Below, piece by piece: positions 34,605-43,643 of a stretch of DNA of 64,000 nt. The notes under the pieces are model-generated. The model was not told the DNA's origin, made no database searches, and saw only the letters and a list, made by a program, of their open reading frames with translations. The position numbers and the translations under genes are program-made. Each line of letters starts with the position of its first letter. The stretch's first letter is position 1. The stretch comes from Akkermansiaceae bacterium UBA5689 (GTDB taxonomy: Bacteria > Verrucomicrobiota > Verrucomicrobiia > Verrucomicrobiales > Akkermansiaceae), in contig DIHT01000064.1 in the NCBI GenBank assembly GCA_002420305.1, positions 71,418-135,417 of the forward strand, read 5' to 3'.

Positions 34605-35387
34605 CTAAAATCTCCATTCGAGATGCCCAGTCATGGACTTTCGATTCCCAAACCCGGCCTCAAGAGTCAGTAACACGTTATCCGAAAACCTGTAACGGAA
34701 TCCAAGCTGGGTATTCCATCCTTCTTCAGCCTCGAGCTCTAGGTCATAATTGAGAACGAGACCATCCAGGTCAAACACTCCGGATTGACGCTCTGCTACA
34801 CGCTGGTAAGTGGCTCCGCACCAAAGCTCTAAAGCCTCCCGGCGCACACCGAACTTCGGCATGATCATCCAGCTGGGAATCGACTCTATCTCCCCTTTAA
34901 CGTCGGTGTATGCGTAAATACCGGTAAGGGATAAAAACCACCAGTCCTGTCCATACGCGAGGGTTGTCCCACCCGCATACACAGTGCCATCGTAATTGAC
35001 GGCAATTTGGTCGGTGCCGATCAGCTCAACTGCAGCCGGCGTCAGCCCCACACCTGTCTGTCCGTCGACCACTCCAACCATGGCATGAACATTCAGGAAG
35101 GGCAGAATCCAGAAATCCGCCTTTGTTCCCCATTGGGACACGTCATTTTCTATCTCCGAGAGGAGCAGGGTTGGGTCAACTTCGATAGGCAAGTCGATCG
35201 TGAAAGTATCCAACGCGTAATTCTGTTCCTGCGAATAACCAACTGCCGTGATCCCAGCCCGCTGCGGCCAGGCAGGATCCCATTCAGTCAACATTTCACT
35301 CAAAGTTTGTGCCCCGAGACCACTTGGAAACCCGACAAACCCCATCACCATCAGAAGGTGTAACACTCGCACCACCAGTAACTTCAT
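34605..35387 (-). CDS. Predicted outer-membrane beta-barrel protein
   Basis: 260 residues from the ATG at 35387. Signal peptide (about 1-27, MVMGFVGFPSGLGAQ region) followed by alternating hydrophobic/aromatic strands and a C-terminal strand ending GHLEWRF, with the terminal Phe typical of BAM-inserted barrels. Phrases such as WWFLSLTGIYAYTDV, FGVRREALELWCGATYQ and WNTQLGFRYRFSDNVLLTLEAGFGNR are strand-like. No specific family is recognised. The 13 upstream in-frame codons lack signal character and are excluded. Confidence 0.75.
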   Translation of the reverse strand: MKLLVVRVLHLLMVMGFVGFPSGLGAQTLSEMLTEWDPAWPQRAGITAVGYSQEQNYALDTFTIDLPIEVDPTLLLSEIENDVSQWGTKADFWILPFLNVHAMVGVVDGQTGVGLTPAAVELIGTDQIAVNYDGTVYAGGTTLAYGQDWWFLSLTGIYAYTDVKGEIESIPSWMIMPKFGVRREALELWCGATYQRVAERQSGVFDLDGLVLNYDLELEAEEGWNTQLGFRYRFSDNVLLTLEAGFGNRKSMTGHLEWRF

Positions 35388-35552
35388 AGAATCAGTGAGC
35401 AAATTCAAGGCGCTCACGCAACTCACTTCTTATACGGAGGTAACTTTGGAGTAAAACAGTTGCATCGTCACGATTACGGTCAAAAGTTTCACTCCAACAG
35501 TATACAATTTTTTTCCTACTCCCTTGGTATTTCTCCTGCTCAGACTTTTCCC

Positions 35553-36176
35553 GTGGAACCGATACAAATTCCTGACACCCTGGGCGCTCTGCTTCTCCCT
35601 GAATGCACCCTTTTTCCTCATGGCGCTCTGCCCTTGCACATCTTTGAACCTCGGTATCGTCAGATGCTGACCGAGGCCGTCGAGGGCAGTTGTGTATTTT
35701 GTATTGGGACCTTGACCACCACGGAAACCGCAGATCTTGAATCCTGCACGGCTCCGGTAGGCACTGCTGGTTTGATCCGTGCTTCCCGCGAGGATCATGA
35801 AGGGCGCTCCAATCTATTACTTCATGGACTCTGCCGGGTCCGGTTCGTCGAGTGGTTGGGAGAAAAACCCTTTCCCTATGCCCGCGTGCGCCCCGTGAAA
35901 TCTTCTCCACTCGAAAAATCGGCTAGCGGTGAGAAAACTCGGAGCCTTCGCGAGGCCGTTGAAGCCATTCTTCTAGGCCTGCCGGACGAGCTAGTTTCCG
36001 AGGTCAGGAAGATCCTCGACCGGGCTCCAGAACCGGAGGTCATGGCCGATGCTGTTTCCCAGCAATTCGTCCAAGATTCTGACGTGAGACAAGCCCTGCT
36101 CGAGGAGCAAAGCGTGAGCCAGCGCATCAGCAAACTGGTCGACTATCTTCGCACCGTCCGAAGCGAGGACAACTAA
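35553..36176 (+). CDS. LON substrate-binding domain (PUA-like) protein
   Basis: About 207 residues from GTG at 35553. It contains the N-terminal substrate-binding domain of Lon without the ATPase or protease: LLPECTLFPHGALPLHIFEPRYRQMLTEAV, VGTAGLIRAS, and a C-terminal helical half ending ISKLVDYLRTVRSEDN. Stand-alone LON-domain proteins are common; their function is not settled. The frame is open 31 codons further upstream to a TTG at 35460, but that extension does not resemble the family. Confidence 0.85.
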   Translation: MEPIQIPDTLGALLLPECTLFPHGALPLHIFEPRYRQMLTEAVEGSCVFCIGTLTTTETADLESCTAPVGTAGLIRASREDHEGRSNLLLHGLCRVRFVEWLGEKPFPYARVRPVKSSPLEKSASGEKTRSLREAVEAILLGLPDELVSEVRKILDRAPEPEVMADAVSQQFVQDSDVRQALLEEQSVSQRISKLVDYLRTVRSEDN

Positions 36177-36218
36177 GGTCCCAAGCACCCCACCATCGGA
36201 TTCCCAACCGGAAGGCAC

Positions 36219-36539
36219 CTACCCGCCGGTCTTCATCTTCCCGGACAAGATAGCGCCCTCGTCCATTTTCAGACTTCCGGTCGTAATATCGCCATCGAGC
36301 TTCGAGTTCGCTTTCAACTCGCACCTCTCCGCACGGATCGCACCCTTCACTTTCCCGAACAGCTTCACCTCTCCGGTCTTAATGTCTCCCTTGATCCGAG
36401 CATTTTCGCCGATCGTCAGCGATCCTTGGTCGGACTTTATTTCCCCATCCACTTTCCCATCAATGATCATGTCGTTCTGAAACTTAATCGTCCCGGTAAT
36501 CTCAATCCCTTGTGCGAGGACATTCTTCGTGCTGGACAT
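36219..36539 (-). CDS. Bactofilin
   Basis: 106 residues from the ATG at 36539. The bactofilin beta-helix core is visible as repeated hydrophobic/Gly turns: GIEITGTIKF, MIIDGKVDGEI, LTIGENARIKGDI, VKLFGKVKGAI, ELKANSKLDGDI. Bactofilins polymerise without nucleotide into cytoskeletal filaments linked to shape and wall synthesis. The frame is open 12 codons further upstream to a TTG, which is less likely. It is convergent with the LON-domain gene. Confidence 0.93.
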   Translation of the reverse strand: MSSTKNVLAQGIEITGTIKFQNDMIIDGKVDGEIKSDQGSLTIGENARIKGDIKTGEVKLFGKVKGAIRAERCELKANSKLDGDITTGSLKMDEGAILSGKMKTGG

Positions 36540-36792
36540 GGGTCTAAGTTGGCCAGTTGACTTCTCCCAATGCAATAAAGGAGTTCGTAAATTTCATCTC
36601 CCTTAAAAAAACGAACGGAGTTATTCACAATTTGGAACCTTTTGGAAATCACCACCAGACGAACCGGTTAGGAATACAGACAGGCAGCCTCTGCCGGAAC
36701 GAGATCCCAGGCCCCACTGAATTACCAAAACCTTAGTCAAAAAGGGCTCGACGATCTCCGATCCCGGCAGGCTGCCTCTTTCTTGTCCGGGA

Positions 36793-38214
36793 TCAACCTC
36801 CTACCGGAAGCAGTGTGATCTGACGAAATTCCAACTTGAATTGCTCTTCCCGCAGGAGGATTCGTCCCGGCTTCTCATGCCCGACCGCTTCATTCACGAG
36901 AAGGCCATTGAGATAGACCTTCACCAAGCCATCACGAACCTCAAGGCGCATCTCATGCCACTCATTCAACGGCTCCTTTACCTCCCTCATTCGGCGCTGA
37001 GCGAAGCCGAGCTCCTTGCCTTCGACCTTTGCCCGGAATGCCCCAATCTTATAAAGATCCCCTGAACCGCCCGGCAATAATTGCACCTCGAGGTAATCTC
37101 CCCCATCCATCCGGAAACCACCCGCTGGCTGCCCATTCCGGGGAGTCATCATTATCCCGATTCCGCCATCCGCTCCCGGTTGCGAGGCCCGGTAGGACAC
37201 CACAAGGACATAATCCTCAAATTCAGCGTTGGTTCGCAGGTCACCCGGACCTTCCCCGGGGCAATGCAGGACCCCATCCTCTACCTTCCAGCTCACCTCA
37301 TTGGGCGCGACCTTATTTCCTCTCCGGTAGGGCGTCCACCCGGTCAGGTTTCTACCATTGAAAAGCGCGATCACCCTTGACTCGCCCACCCTTCCCTTAA
37401 GCACGAATTCTCCCTTGAGAAACTCTTCCCACTTTTGCACGGCCGCCTTCCTGACTTCTGACCGACCGATAGGACTGTAACCGAAATTCTGGCGGGTCAA
37501 GGCCTGCAACCCCTCCCACGCGCGAATACGGACCGCCGTGGATTCCGAGTCCAGAAACTCCGCCAAGCCGCGTGCTCCGGCGTGCTGCCCGAGATTGGCA
37601 AGCCCCACCGCCGCCTGCATTCTAACCGACTCGTCCGCATCCCTGAGTAGGTGCCGCAAGATACCCAGCCCCACTTCCCCAATAGCCTCCGCTCCCGCTG
37701 CAGCCATCCGACGGGCACTCGTAGAACCGGCACCTGCGAGTCTGTCAAGTAGCTCCCTGTCTTCCGGCAACGCAATACTGGACCCGACACGGGCAGAGAG
37801 TGCCCCATCCGCCGTCACCCCCCCCTCAAACACTGCCGCCACCTTATTAAGCAACCCCTTCTCATCTCCTGCCACTAGCAGTTCAAGGGCCCTTCGGAAC
37901 ACTACCTCACTCCTGGCCTTCCCTCCCCGCTTGATAATCTCTCTCACCCTCGCCCTGATCTCTGGTTCTTCACTCTTCAAACCGCGTTGCAGCACCCGAT
38001 CAGGGATCAGCGGAGCCTCAAGAAGCCGGTCCATGGCCTCCTTTCGCACCTTGAAACCGTCTGCCCCGAGCTCATCAACGAGGCGATCGAACTCCTCTAT
38101 TTTCTTCGCGTTAGGAAGAAGCGCATCAAGAAGCGCCTCTGGAGATTCATTCTCCTGCGCCCCGAGAACGCTCATACCCAAAACCAAGGATACCAGATGG
38201 ACTATTCGCCACAT
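36793..38214 (-). CDS. Secreted HEAT-repeat protein with C-terminal DUF1080 (3-keto-disaccharide hydrolase) domain
   Basis: 473 residues. Signal peptide (about 1-19), helical HEAT-like repeats (about 30-270, e.g. LRHLLRDADESVRMQAAVGLANLG), then a DUF1080 lectin-like jelly roll (about 285-470: ALFNGRNLTGWTPY, WKVEDGVLHCPG, VVSYRASQPGADGGIGIMM, DGLVKVYLNGLLVNEA). Some members of the DUF1080 family are reported to cleave 3-keto-glycosides; others may only bind sugars. Combination with HEAT repeats suggests a scaffolded periplasmic or surface protein. Confidence 0.85.
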   Translation of the reverse strand: MWRIVHLVSLVLGMSVLGAQENESPEALLDALLPNAKKIEEFDRLVDELGADGFKVRKEAMDRLLEAPLIPDRVLQRGLKSEEPEIRARVREIIKRGGKARSEVVFRRALELLVAGDEKGLLNKVAAVFEGGVTADGALSARVGSSIALPEDRELLDRLAGAGSTSARRMAAAGAEAIGEVGLGILRHLLRDADESVRMQAAVGLANLGQHAGARGLAEFLDSESTAVRIRAWEGLQALTRQNFGYSPIGRSEVRKAAVQKWEEFLKGEFVLKGRVGESRVIALFNGRNLTGWTPYRRGNKVAPNEVSWKVEDGVLHCPGEGPGDLRTNAEFEDYVLVVSYRASQPGADGGIGIMMTPRNGQPAGGFRMDGGDYLEVQLLPGGSGDLYKIGAFRAKVEGKELGFAQRRMREVKEPLNEWHEMRLEVRDGLVKVYLNGLLVNEAVGHEKPGRILLREEQFKLEFRQITLLPVGG

Positions 38215-38239
38215 ATCTAAAGAGATATAGCCTCAACAC

Positions 38240-38743
38240 TCAGAGCGACAGCGCAAAGAAATACTCGGAGAATTTCAATTTGCCTTCCTCCACATGACGA
38301 ATACCTCCCCTCTCAAATCCATAGCGCTCGAAAAATCGATGTGCGCGAGAAAAGCGGGTATCCGACCAGAATTCTACGCGCCGATAGCCATTGTCCCTGC
38401 TCCACCCTACCGCCCAGTCCATAAGGAATTTCCCCGCCCCAGTGCCCCGCACTCTAGCCGGCAGGTAGAGTCTGCGAAAGGTCAGGAGACCCTTCTCCAG
38501 ATCAATCGGCTGGGTGGCGTGTGCCCCCACGATCTCACCATCCTCTTCCAGAACAACGAACTCTCCTCCCTTCCTCCGATAGGCTGCCTCCACATCAAGC
38601 AGATCGCAGTCATATCCCTCCACATCCGCCACATCTCCATACTCCCGGTAGACCTCGTCAATCAGACGAACCAGTCCGGGACCATCTTCCCTGCGCCCCG
38701 GGCGAAGAATCCAGTTTTCCTGCACGCGTTCATGCCACCCCAA
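38240..38743 (-). CDS. GNAT family N-acetyltransferase
   Basis: 167 residues with the GNAT fold: WILRPGRREDGPGLVRLIDEVYREYGD start, EFVVLEEDGEIVGAHATQP (beta strands 2-4), LYLPARVRGTGAGKFLMDWAVGWSR (acetyl-CoA site, R/Q-x-x-G-x-G/A) and RVEFWSDTRFSRAHRFFERYGFERGG. The substrate is unknown. The coordinates given use a TTG start; a GTG at 38725 is equally possible. It is adjacent to but divergent from the PlsC-like gene. Confidence 0.88.
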   Translation of the reverse strand: MGWHERVQENWILRPGRREDGPGLVRLIDEVYREYGDVADVEGYDCDLLDVEAAYRRKGGEFVVLEEDGEIVGAHATQPIDLEKGLLTFRRLYLPARVRGTGAGKFLMDWAVGWSRDNGYRRVEFWSDTRFSRAHRFFERYGFERGGIRHVEEGKLKFSEYFFALSL

Positions 38744-38820
38744 ATCACCGGTCTATTCAAGCCACAGCTCCCTTAGCGTTTTCTTGTCCTTATATCCTGA
38801 ACACGTAAACTGCCGGAAAG

Positions 38821-40059
38821 ATGCTGGAATTTAAAGATCTTCCCTACCGCTTTGTTCCCCCTAAGCCCAACCCGTTCCTGATCTCCCTCACCCAGTGGGT
38901 CATGGGAAAAGTCACCCTTCCCAGCAAACGTCACCTCATTGAGGAATTGGAAATCCGGGGGCAGGACACCTTCCGTCAATCATGTGGAAAAGATGCCCAC
39001 ATCCTGCTTCTCCCCAATCACTCCACCCATAGCGACCCTCAGGTTATGTCCGAGGTGACTCGTCGCCTCGGAATACAACCTTCCTTCATGGCGGCTTACG
39101 ATGTGTTCGCTCGCAGCCGGATCCAGTCATGGATCATGCAACGCAGCGGAGCCTTCAGCGTCGACCGCGAAGGAAGCGATCGCAAATCCATGAAGTGTGC
39201 GACCGATGTTCTTATTCAAGGAAAGCACCCCCTCATCCTCTTTCCGGAAGGAAATGTCTATTTCTGTAACGATGAAGTTGCGCCCTTCGCCGAGGGAGCC
39301 TCCTACATCGCGCTCAGCGCACAGAAAAAACTGGGCGAGAGCCATCCTGTCTACGCCGTCCCGGTCTCCATGAAGTTCACCTATATCGAAGACATCCGGG
39401 ACCAACTTAGAAGTTCTCTCGACGAGCTTGCCCGCCGATTCGAAACGGAACTCGATCCCGAGGCCGACTTCGGGCTTGAACTTCTCCGGATCAGCACCAC
39501 CGCTCTCCAACGATTCCTCCGACAACGCGGCTACAGCTCCAGCAAGCAAGCCTCCTCGGTAGACGAACAAATCCACAATGCCGCCGAGCAGATCATTAAC
39601 TCTCTGGAGGAGAAAATTGAGATCCAGAGCAAATCCGGATCCAGTCTCACGGACCGAATTCGCAGGATTCGGGCGACCATTCATGGCATTCGTATTGACC
39701 CAGACCGGGAGGTCGACCACCCCGCCGCCGCCCTCTGGGCCGATGAGGCGATTCTTGCCCTTCGGATTCTCGGTTATCAGGGAGGATACATGGCTACCAA
39801 GCCGACGCTTGATCGGGTCGCTGAAACGGTCGCCCGCCTGCGTGAGGACGTTCACTCCCTGACCTTTCCCCCTGCAGGGAAGCGGCGATGCATCGTCCAA
39901 CTCGGCAACCCGATCGACCTTCGCGAACGCCTGGAACCCTTTCGGTCCAAGGCCCGCCAGACAATCGCCGATCTCACCCGGGACTGCGAAGCGGCGGTGC
40001 AATCGGGAATCGACGATATCAATGCCAGCAACGACGCTCTCGGCGCCCAACTCTTCTAA
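38821..40059 (+). CDS. Lysophospholipid acyltransferase family protein (PlsC-like)
   Basis: 412 residues. The acyltransferase motif I is NHSTHSD (H-x4-D) around residue 65, motif III is FPEGNVYF. A long C-terminal half (about 210-412), helical and charged, has no recognised domain. Family enzymes acylate lysophosphatidic acid or other glycerolipids at the inner membrane; no strong transmembrane helix is obvious here. Length is about 1.7 times that of classical PlsC, so the substrate may differ. Confidence 0.85.
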   Translation: MLEFKDLPYRFVPPKPNPFLISLTQWVMGKVTLPSKRHLIEELEIRGQDTFRQSCGKDAHILLLPNHSTHSDPQVMSEVTRRLGIQPSFMAAYDVFARSRIQSWIMQRSGAFSVDREGSDRKSMKCATDVLIQGKHPLILFPEGNVYFCNDEVAPFAEGASYIALSAQKKLGESHPVYAVPVSMKFTYIEDIRDQLRSSLDELARRFETELDPEADFGLELLRISTTALQRFLRQRGYSSSKQASSVDEQIHNAAEQIINSLEEKIEIQSKSGSSLTDRIRRIRATIHGIRIDPDREVDHPAAALWADEAILALRILGYQGGYMATKPTLDRVAETVARLREDVHSLTFPPAGKRRCIVQLGNPIDLRERLEPFRSKARQTIADLTRDCEAAVQSGIDDINASNDALGAQLF

Positions 40060-40156
40060 AGACGGCAACCTTACTCCCTTTCAGTCTTCCAGCTGAGATC
40101 GCTCTTCCCTCAAGGAGAGGATAGCTTGGAACTTGCTACGTTGGGAGTCGTCACTC

Positions 40157-41494
40157 TCAAATCACCTCAGGAAGGGGCTGGTGCTCCGTATCTACAAGAA
40201 ACTGGGGACGACCACTCAAATCAGGCAGGGTCACCTTGTTAATATCGATCCCCATGTTGTGATACAGGGTTGCAAACATCTCCTGAAAGTGCACAGGCCG
40301 CTCATCGGCCTCTCCCCCCAGGCGGTCCGTCGTCCCAATCACCTGTCCAGTTCGCATGCCTCCACATGCCAGCAGGGCATTAGCGACTCGCGGCCAATGG
40401 TCCCGGCCCGCCTTTTCGTTAATGGTTGGCGTACGTCCGAATTCACCCCAGGCAATAACGGTTGTATCCTCGGCCATTCCACGCTCATGCAGATCGTCAA
40501 CCAGCGCAGTGAGAGCCTTATCAAAATCCGGGAAGTTATCCTTGGCTCGTGAGAAATTACTCCCGTGCCAATCCCAGAAGCTATAACTCACCGTCACCAC
40601 TCGAGCACCCGCTTCCACGAGGCGCCGGGCGACAAGAAACTGTTCATTCATGCGCGGAGCGGCATCCCCCTGCACCTTAGTTGTTCCCTTTCCGTAGCGC
40701 TCCCGAACCTTAGGATCTTCCTTGCTGAGATCGAGGGCTTCAAGAAGACGACTGGAAGTGAGGAGATCAAACGCCTCCTCCTGAAAGGCGTCCAACCCCT
40801 CCATCATCCCACTCGCATCAAGATTACGCCGCAACCCATCAAAACTCCTAAGCAAGGCACGCCGGTCCTCCAAACGCTCCATCGTGATGCCCTGGAGTGT
40901 CATGTCCGACTTGGTTTCGCCTAATGGCATGAACGCCCGGTGCCCTACTCCCACGAAGCTGTTCTTCCCAAAATTGTAGGGCGTATGCTTCATCTTTGGA
41001 GAGAGATTGACGTAATTCGGCACGGTTTGTTTCTCTCCGCCCTGGAGTCGCGAAATCACTGTCCCAAGCTCAGGCCAGCCTCCTGCAGGCTGATTATTAC
41101 TGCTCCGGCCGGTGGTGCACTGAAAAGACGCATGCTGCCCGATAGAACCCACCAGCGAGTTCACGAAGACAAGTTTGTCTGCCATCGCCGCCATACGGGG
41201 CAAGTGCTCACAGATCCGGATACCTGGCACATTCGTCGAAATGGGGCTAAATTCGCCACGGATATTGGACGGAGCATCGACCTTGAGATCATACATGTCT
41301 TGGTGAGGCGGCCCCCCCGGCAAGTAGATCATGATGACCGCCTTGTGCGAGCGACCGTTCGTCGCCTCTCTCTCCGCCCGGAGCAGCTGCGGAAGGCTTA
41401 ATCCGCCCATCCCTAGCGCCCCCACCTTGATAAAGTTCCGCCGTGACTGACGGTCACAGAATCCACCTTGTGCGCTTCCGAGGATATTCAACAT
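40157..41494 (-). CDS. DUF1501 domain-containing protein (sulfatase-like, Tat-exported)
   Basis: 445 residues from the ATG at 41494. N-terminal twin-Arg-type signal (SRRNFIKVGALGMGGLSLP) followed by the DUF1501 core of the alkaline-phosphatase superfamily: VIMIYLPGGPPHQDMYDLK, WPELGTVISRLQG, VIAWGEFGRTPTINEKAGRDHWPRV, HFQEMFATLYHNMGID. In planctomycetes and verrucomicrobia it is usually next to a large DUF1549/DUF1553 cytochrome gene; that partner is missing here. Function is unproven. The 22 upstream in-frame codons are excluded because they precede the signal. Confidence 0.92.
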   Translation of the reverse strand: MLNILGSAQGGFCDRQSRRNFIKVGALGMGGLSLPQLLRAEREATNGRSHKAVIMIYLPGGPPHQDMYDLKVDAPSNIRGEFSPISTNVPGIRICEHLPRMAAMADKLVFVNSLVGSIGQHASFQCTTGRSSNNQPAGGWPELGTVISRLQGGEKQTVPNYVNLSPKMKHTPYNFGKNSFVGVGHRAFMPLGETKSDMTLQGITMERLEDRRALLRSFDGLRRNLDASGMMEGLDAFQEEAFDLLTSSRLLEALDLSKEDPKVRERYGKGTTKVQGDAAPRMNEQFLVARRLVEAGARVVTVSYSFWDWHGSNFSRAKDNFPDFDKALTALVDDLHERGMAEDTTVIAWGEFGRTPTINEKAGRDHWPRVANALLACGGMRTGQVIGTTDRLGGEADERPVHFQEMFATLYHNMGIDINKVTLPDLSGRPQFLVDTEHQPLPEVI

Positions 41495-41671
41495 AGGATT
41501 TGGCCAAGCCCTGCAACCAGAGAAAACAAGCATATCGAGCGTAGCCGGTAAGACAACCACCTAGCAGCCGATCCTTGTGATCCGATGATACGAGAGCTCC
41601 CGGTAGAACATTACATGTTGGCAGCTCAGGGAACGGAGATCTCAGGTTAATGCCACGATCTACATCGGAGC

Positions 41672-41699
41672 TTGATTATTAGAATTCTACAGGTATATT
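41672..41699 (+). promoter_or_regulatory. Promoter of ssrA (sigma-70 type)
   Basis: TTGATT (41672-41677) and TATATT (41694-41699) with a 16-bp spacer. They place transcription start near 41706, about 12 bases before the mature tmRNA 5' end, as expected for an RNase P-processed precursor. Confidence 0.55.
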
Positions 41700-41718
41700 T
41701 ACTCCACACCTCGAATAC

Positions 41719-42071
41719 GGGGGCGCCACGGTTTCGACTGAAGGTTGGAAACGCAGGCTGCATGTGGAGGTTGATCGGTTGGCCTCCTAAAAAGCCGATC
41801 AAAAAACATAACTGCAGACTCCAACGAGCTTGCACTCGCTGCTTAATTGACAGCGACGTGGACTGTCGAACGCCTGCTACGGCAGTCCGCGACCACTAGC
41901 AGGCTGGCAGAGAGGCCGGGTATCCGGGTCAACCTGTAAGACTAAACAGGATAATCGGGGAACCAGACTGGCGGACAGAGGCTGGCTCCCTTAAACACCA
42001 ACTGGCCGCTAAACATGTAGACGCTTGCGCGAAAAGTCTCCAGGACAGGGGTTCGACTCCCCTCGCCTCCA
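41719..42071 (+). ncRNA. ssrA: Transfer-messenger RNA (tmRNA)
   Basis: The 5' end GGGGGCG pairs with CGCCTCC at the 3' end (acceptor stem, one G-U), and the 3' part has a T-arm with GGTTCGACTCCCC. The ACGGTTTCGACT segment after the 5' stem is a hallmark of one-piece tmRNA. Length is about 353 nt plus a post-transcriptionally added CCA (not encoded). The internal tag frame ends ALAA-stop. It rescues ribosomes stalled on broken mRNA with SmpB; smpB is not in the window. Confidence 0.97.
41814..41846 (+). other. tmRNA proteolysis-tag reading frame
   Basis: From the resume codon GCA at 41814 the frame reads ADSNELALAA then TAA. The ELALAA end matches the ALAA-type degradation tag recognised by ClpXP-like proteases. 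The context AATAACT-like bases before GCA are typical of the resume site. Confidence 0.85.
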
Positions 42072-42125
42072 CTGTTCGACGGCCAATAAGTTTCCGGTAT
42101 AGATACGGGACGAGGCCCTTTGCTA

Positions 42126-43643
42126 TCAGGGATGTCGCGGTTCAAGCTTCTTACCCGAAAGATGCAGGCTCTTTTTATTGAGCGACAGAATGAAGGCCGT
42201 GACTGCAGAAGCGGATAGCCGCGAATCCGCACCGTAGCCCGCGTTATCACGGTTAGGTTGGTAATAGAAGGTTCCGTCCAGACACTGGGACAGGACAAAC
42301 CACCACTTGTTCTTGTCCATCAAGCGCCGGAAGCTCGCAGGCTCGAAGTGGGCGGCGGCGGCAGCGTATGCCATGCCCATGACTGGAGATCCGTGGGTAT
42401 CGGGAAAGCTCTCTGGATGCCTGCCGATTACCTTAGCATGAGCGAGGGCCCGCTCGAGATATTTGTCGTCTTTGTAGGGGCTCAGCGCGTTGGCGATGCC
42501 GGCCGCTCCAGTACGCCCCATGTCGGCCCAGTTGTCCTGACCGGCCGCCTGGTCCGCATACCAGACATAACCGTTGCGCCCGGAAGACCGGACCAGGAAA
42601 TTGTAAGCCTTGTCGTGACGCTCGCGATCTACCTTGATGCCGCAGTGCTTCATCATGGCGAAGGCCAGCGCACCCTGCCCCGTGAGCATACTGATCGGGC
42701 CATACCCTTCAAACCCAGGGTTGTGTCCCCAGCCACCGTGAGCACCCATCTTGTCCTTGGGGACCGCCCCTGGGTGGGTCTTGCGTGACTTCCCGTCGAT
42801 CTGGGATATGTCCACATACTGGCTCGAAATCAGGAAATCGTAGACCTCTTGGAGCTCCGGTAGCACCCACTCCTCACCGGTAGCGAGGTAGAACTCGCTC
42901 ATCACAATGGCTGCCGCCATGTAGCGCCAATTGATAAGCCAGCTGCGATCCTTGGCCTTGGTAGTGCGGGCGTGAAACTTCGCGTTCTTCCTGACGAGTT
43001 CGATGTGTTTCGGATTGCCGCTGGCCAGGAGGGCAAGAGGGGCAAAGGTGTCATGCGGTGGGATCCCCCACGAGCCATCGTCTCGCTGGGTTGTTACCAG
43101 GTAAACAAGGAGATCTTCCAGGATGCGGGTGCTCTTTGGGCAATCGGTCGGATATTTCGAACCGTAGGTGCCGTGCTGGGTGCCGACATCCAGAGTGACC
43201 TTGAGAACCTTGCCTTCCCGCCGGAGATCCACATCCAAACGGCCGTTCCGAGCGTTGCCCTGGCTCTCCTCCAACGCCATCGCAAAGTCGAACAGTGGCC
43301 CGTCTGGGCCGAACACCTTCATCCCGTAGCCATTCCGGTGGGGCGTCTCAAAGGCACGACCGTTGGTCCCCACCACAAGATCTCCCACTCTGACCTTGCC
43401 CGCCGCGGGACTTCCATCAAAGACGTGCCGGACGAGCAGGAACTTCGGCTCCTTGGCAATGAGCTCGGCCCGTATTCCCGTGATACCAAGATTGTAAAAC
43501 CAACCATTTACTTCGGAGTCCGGCCCCGAGCCCGCTTTCTGATTCCAGGGGCGCCCGTTTTCGAAATAGTGCACCTGGCTCACCAGAGCTTGGGGCAGGA
43601 ACGGGAGCAACAGTGCAAGACAAACTAATCCACGCTTTTTCAT
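42126..43643 (-). CDS. Secreted PDZ and alpha-toroid protein (DUF6288-like)
   Basis: 505 residues. Signal peptide (about 1-22), a PDZ-like domain (about 50-150: LGITGIRAELIAKEPKFLLVRHVFDGSPAAGKVRVGDLVVGTNG), then a helical toroid similar to prenyltransferase/squalene-cyclase repeats (about 170-490: LVYLVTTQRDDGSWGIPPHDTFAPLALLAS, AHGGWGHNPGFEGYGPISMLTGQGALAFAMM, DMGRTGAAGIANALSPY). This matches a family I recall as DUF6288, of unknown function. The start codon overlaps the stop of a possible small upstream ORF (ATGA). It is convergent with tmRNA. Confidence 0.8.
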   Translation of the reverse strand: MKKRGLVCLALLLPFLPQALVSQVHYFENGRPWNQKAGSGPDSEVNGWFYNLGITGIRAELIAKEPKFLLVRHVFDGSPAAGKVRVGDLVVGTNGRAFETPHRNGYGMKVFGPDGPLFDFAMALEESQGNARNGRLDVDLRREGKVLKVTLDVGTQHGTYGSKYPTDCPKSTRILEDLLVYLVTTQRDDGSWGIPPHDTFAPLALLASGNPKHIELVRKNAKFHARTTKAKDRSWLINWRYMAAAIVMSEFYLATGEEWVLPELQEVYDFLISSQYVDISQIDGKSRKTHPGAVPKDKMGAHGGWGHNPGFEGYGPISMLTGQGALAFAMMKHCGIKVDRERHDKAYNFLVRSSGRNGYVWYADQAAGQDNWADMGRTGAAGIANALSPYKDDKYLERALAHAKVIGRHPESFPDTHGSPVMGMAYAAAAAHFEPASFRRLMDKNKWWFVLSQCLDGTFYYQPNRDNAGYGADSRLSASAVTAFILSLNKKSLHLSGKKLEPRHP

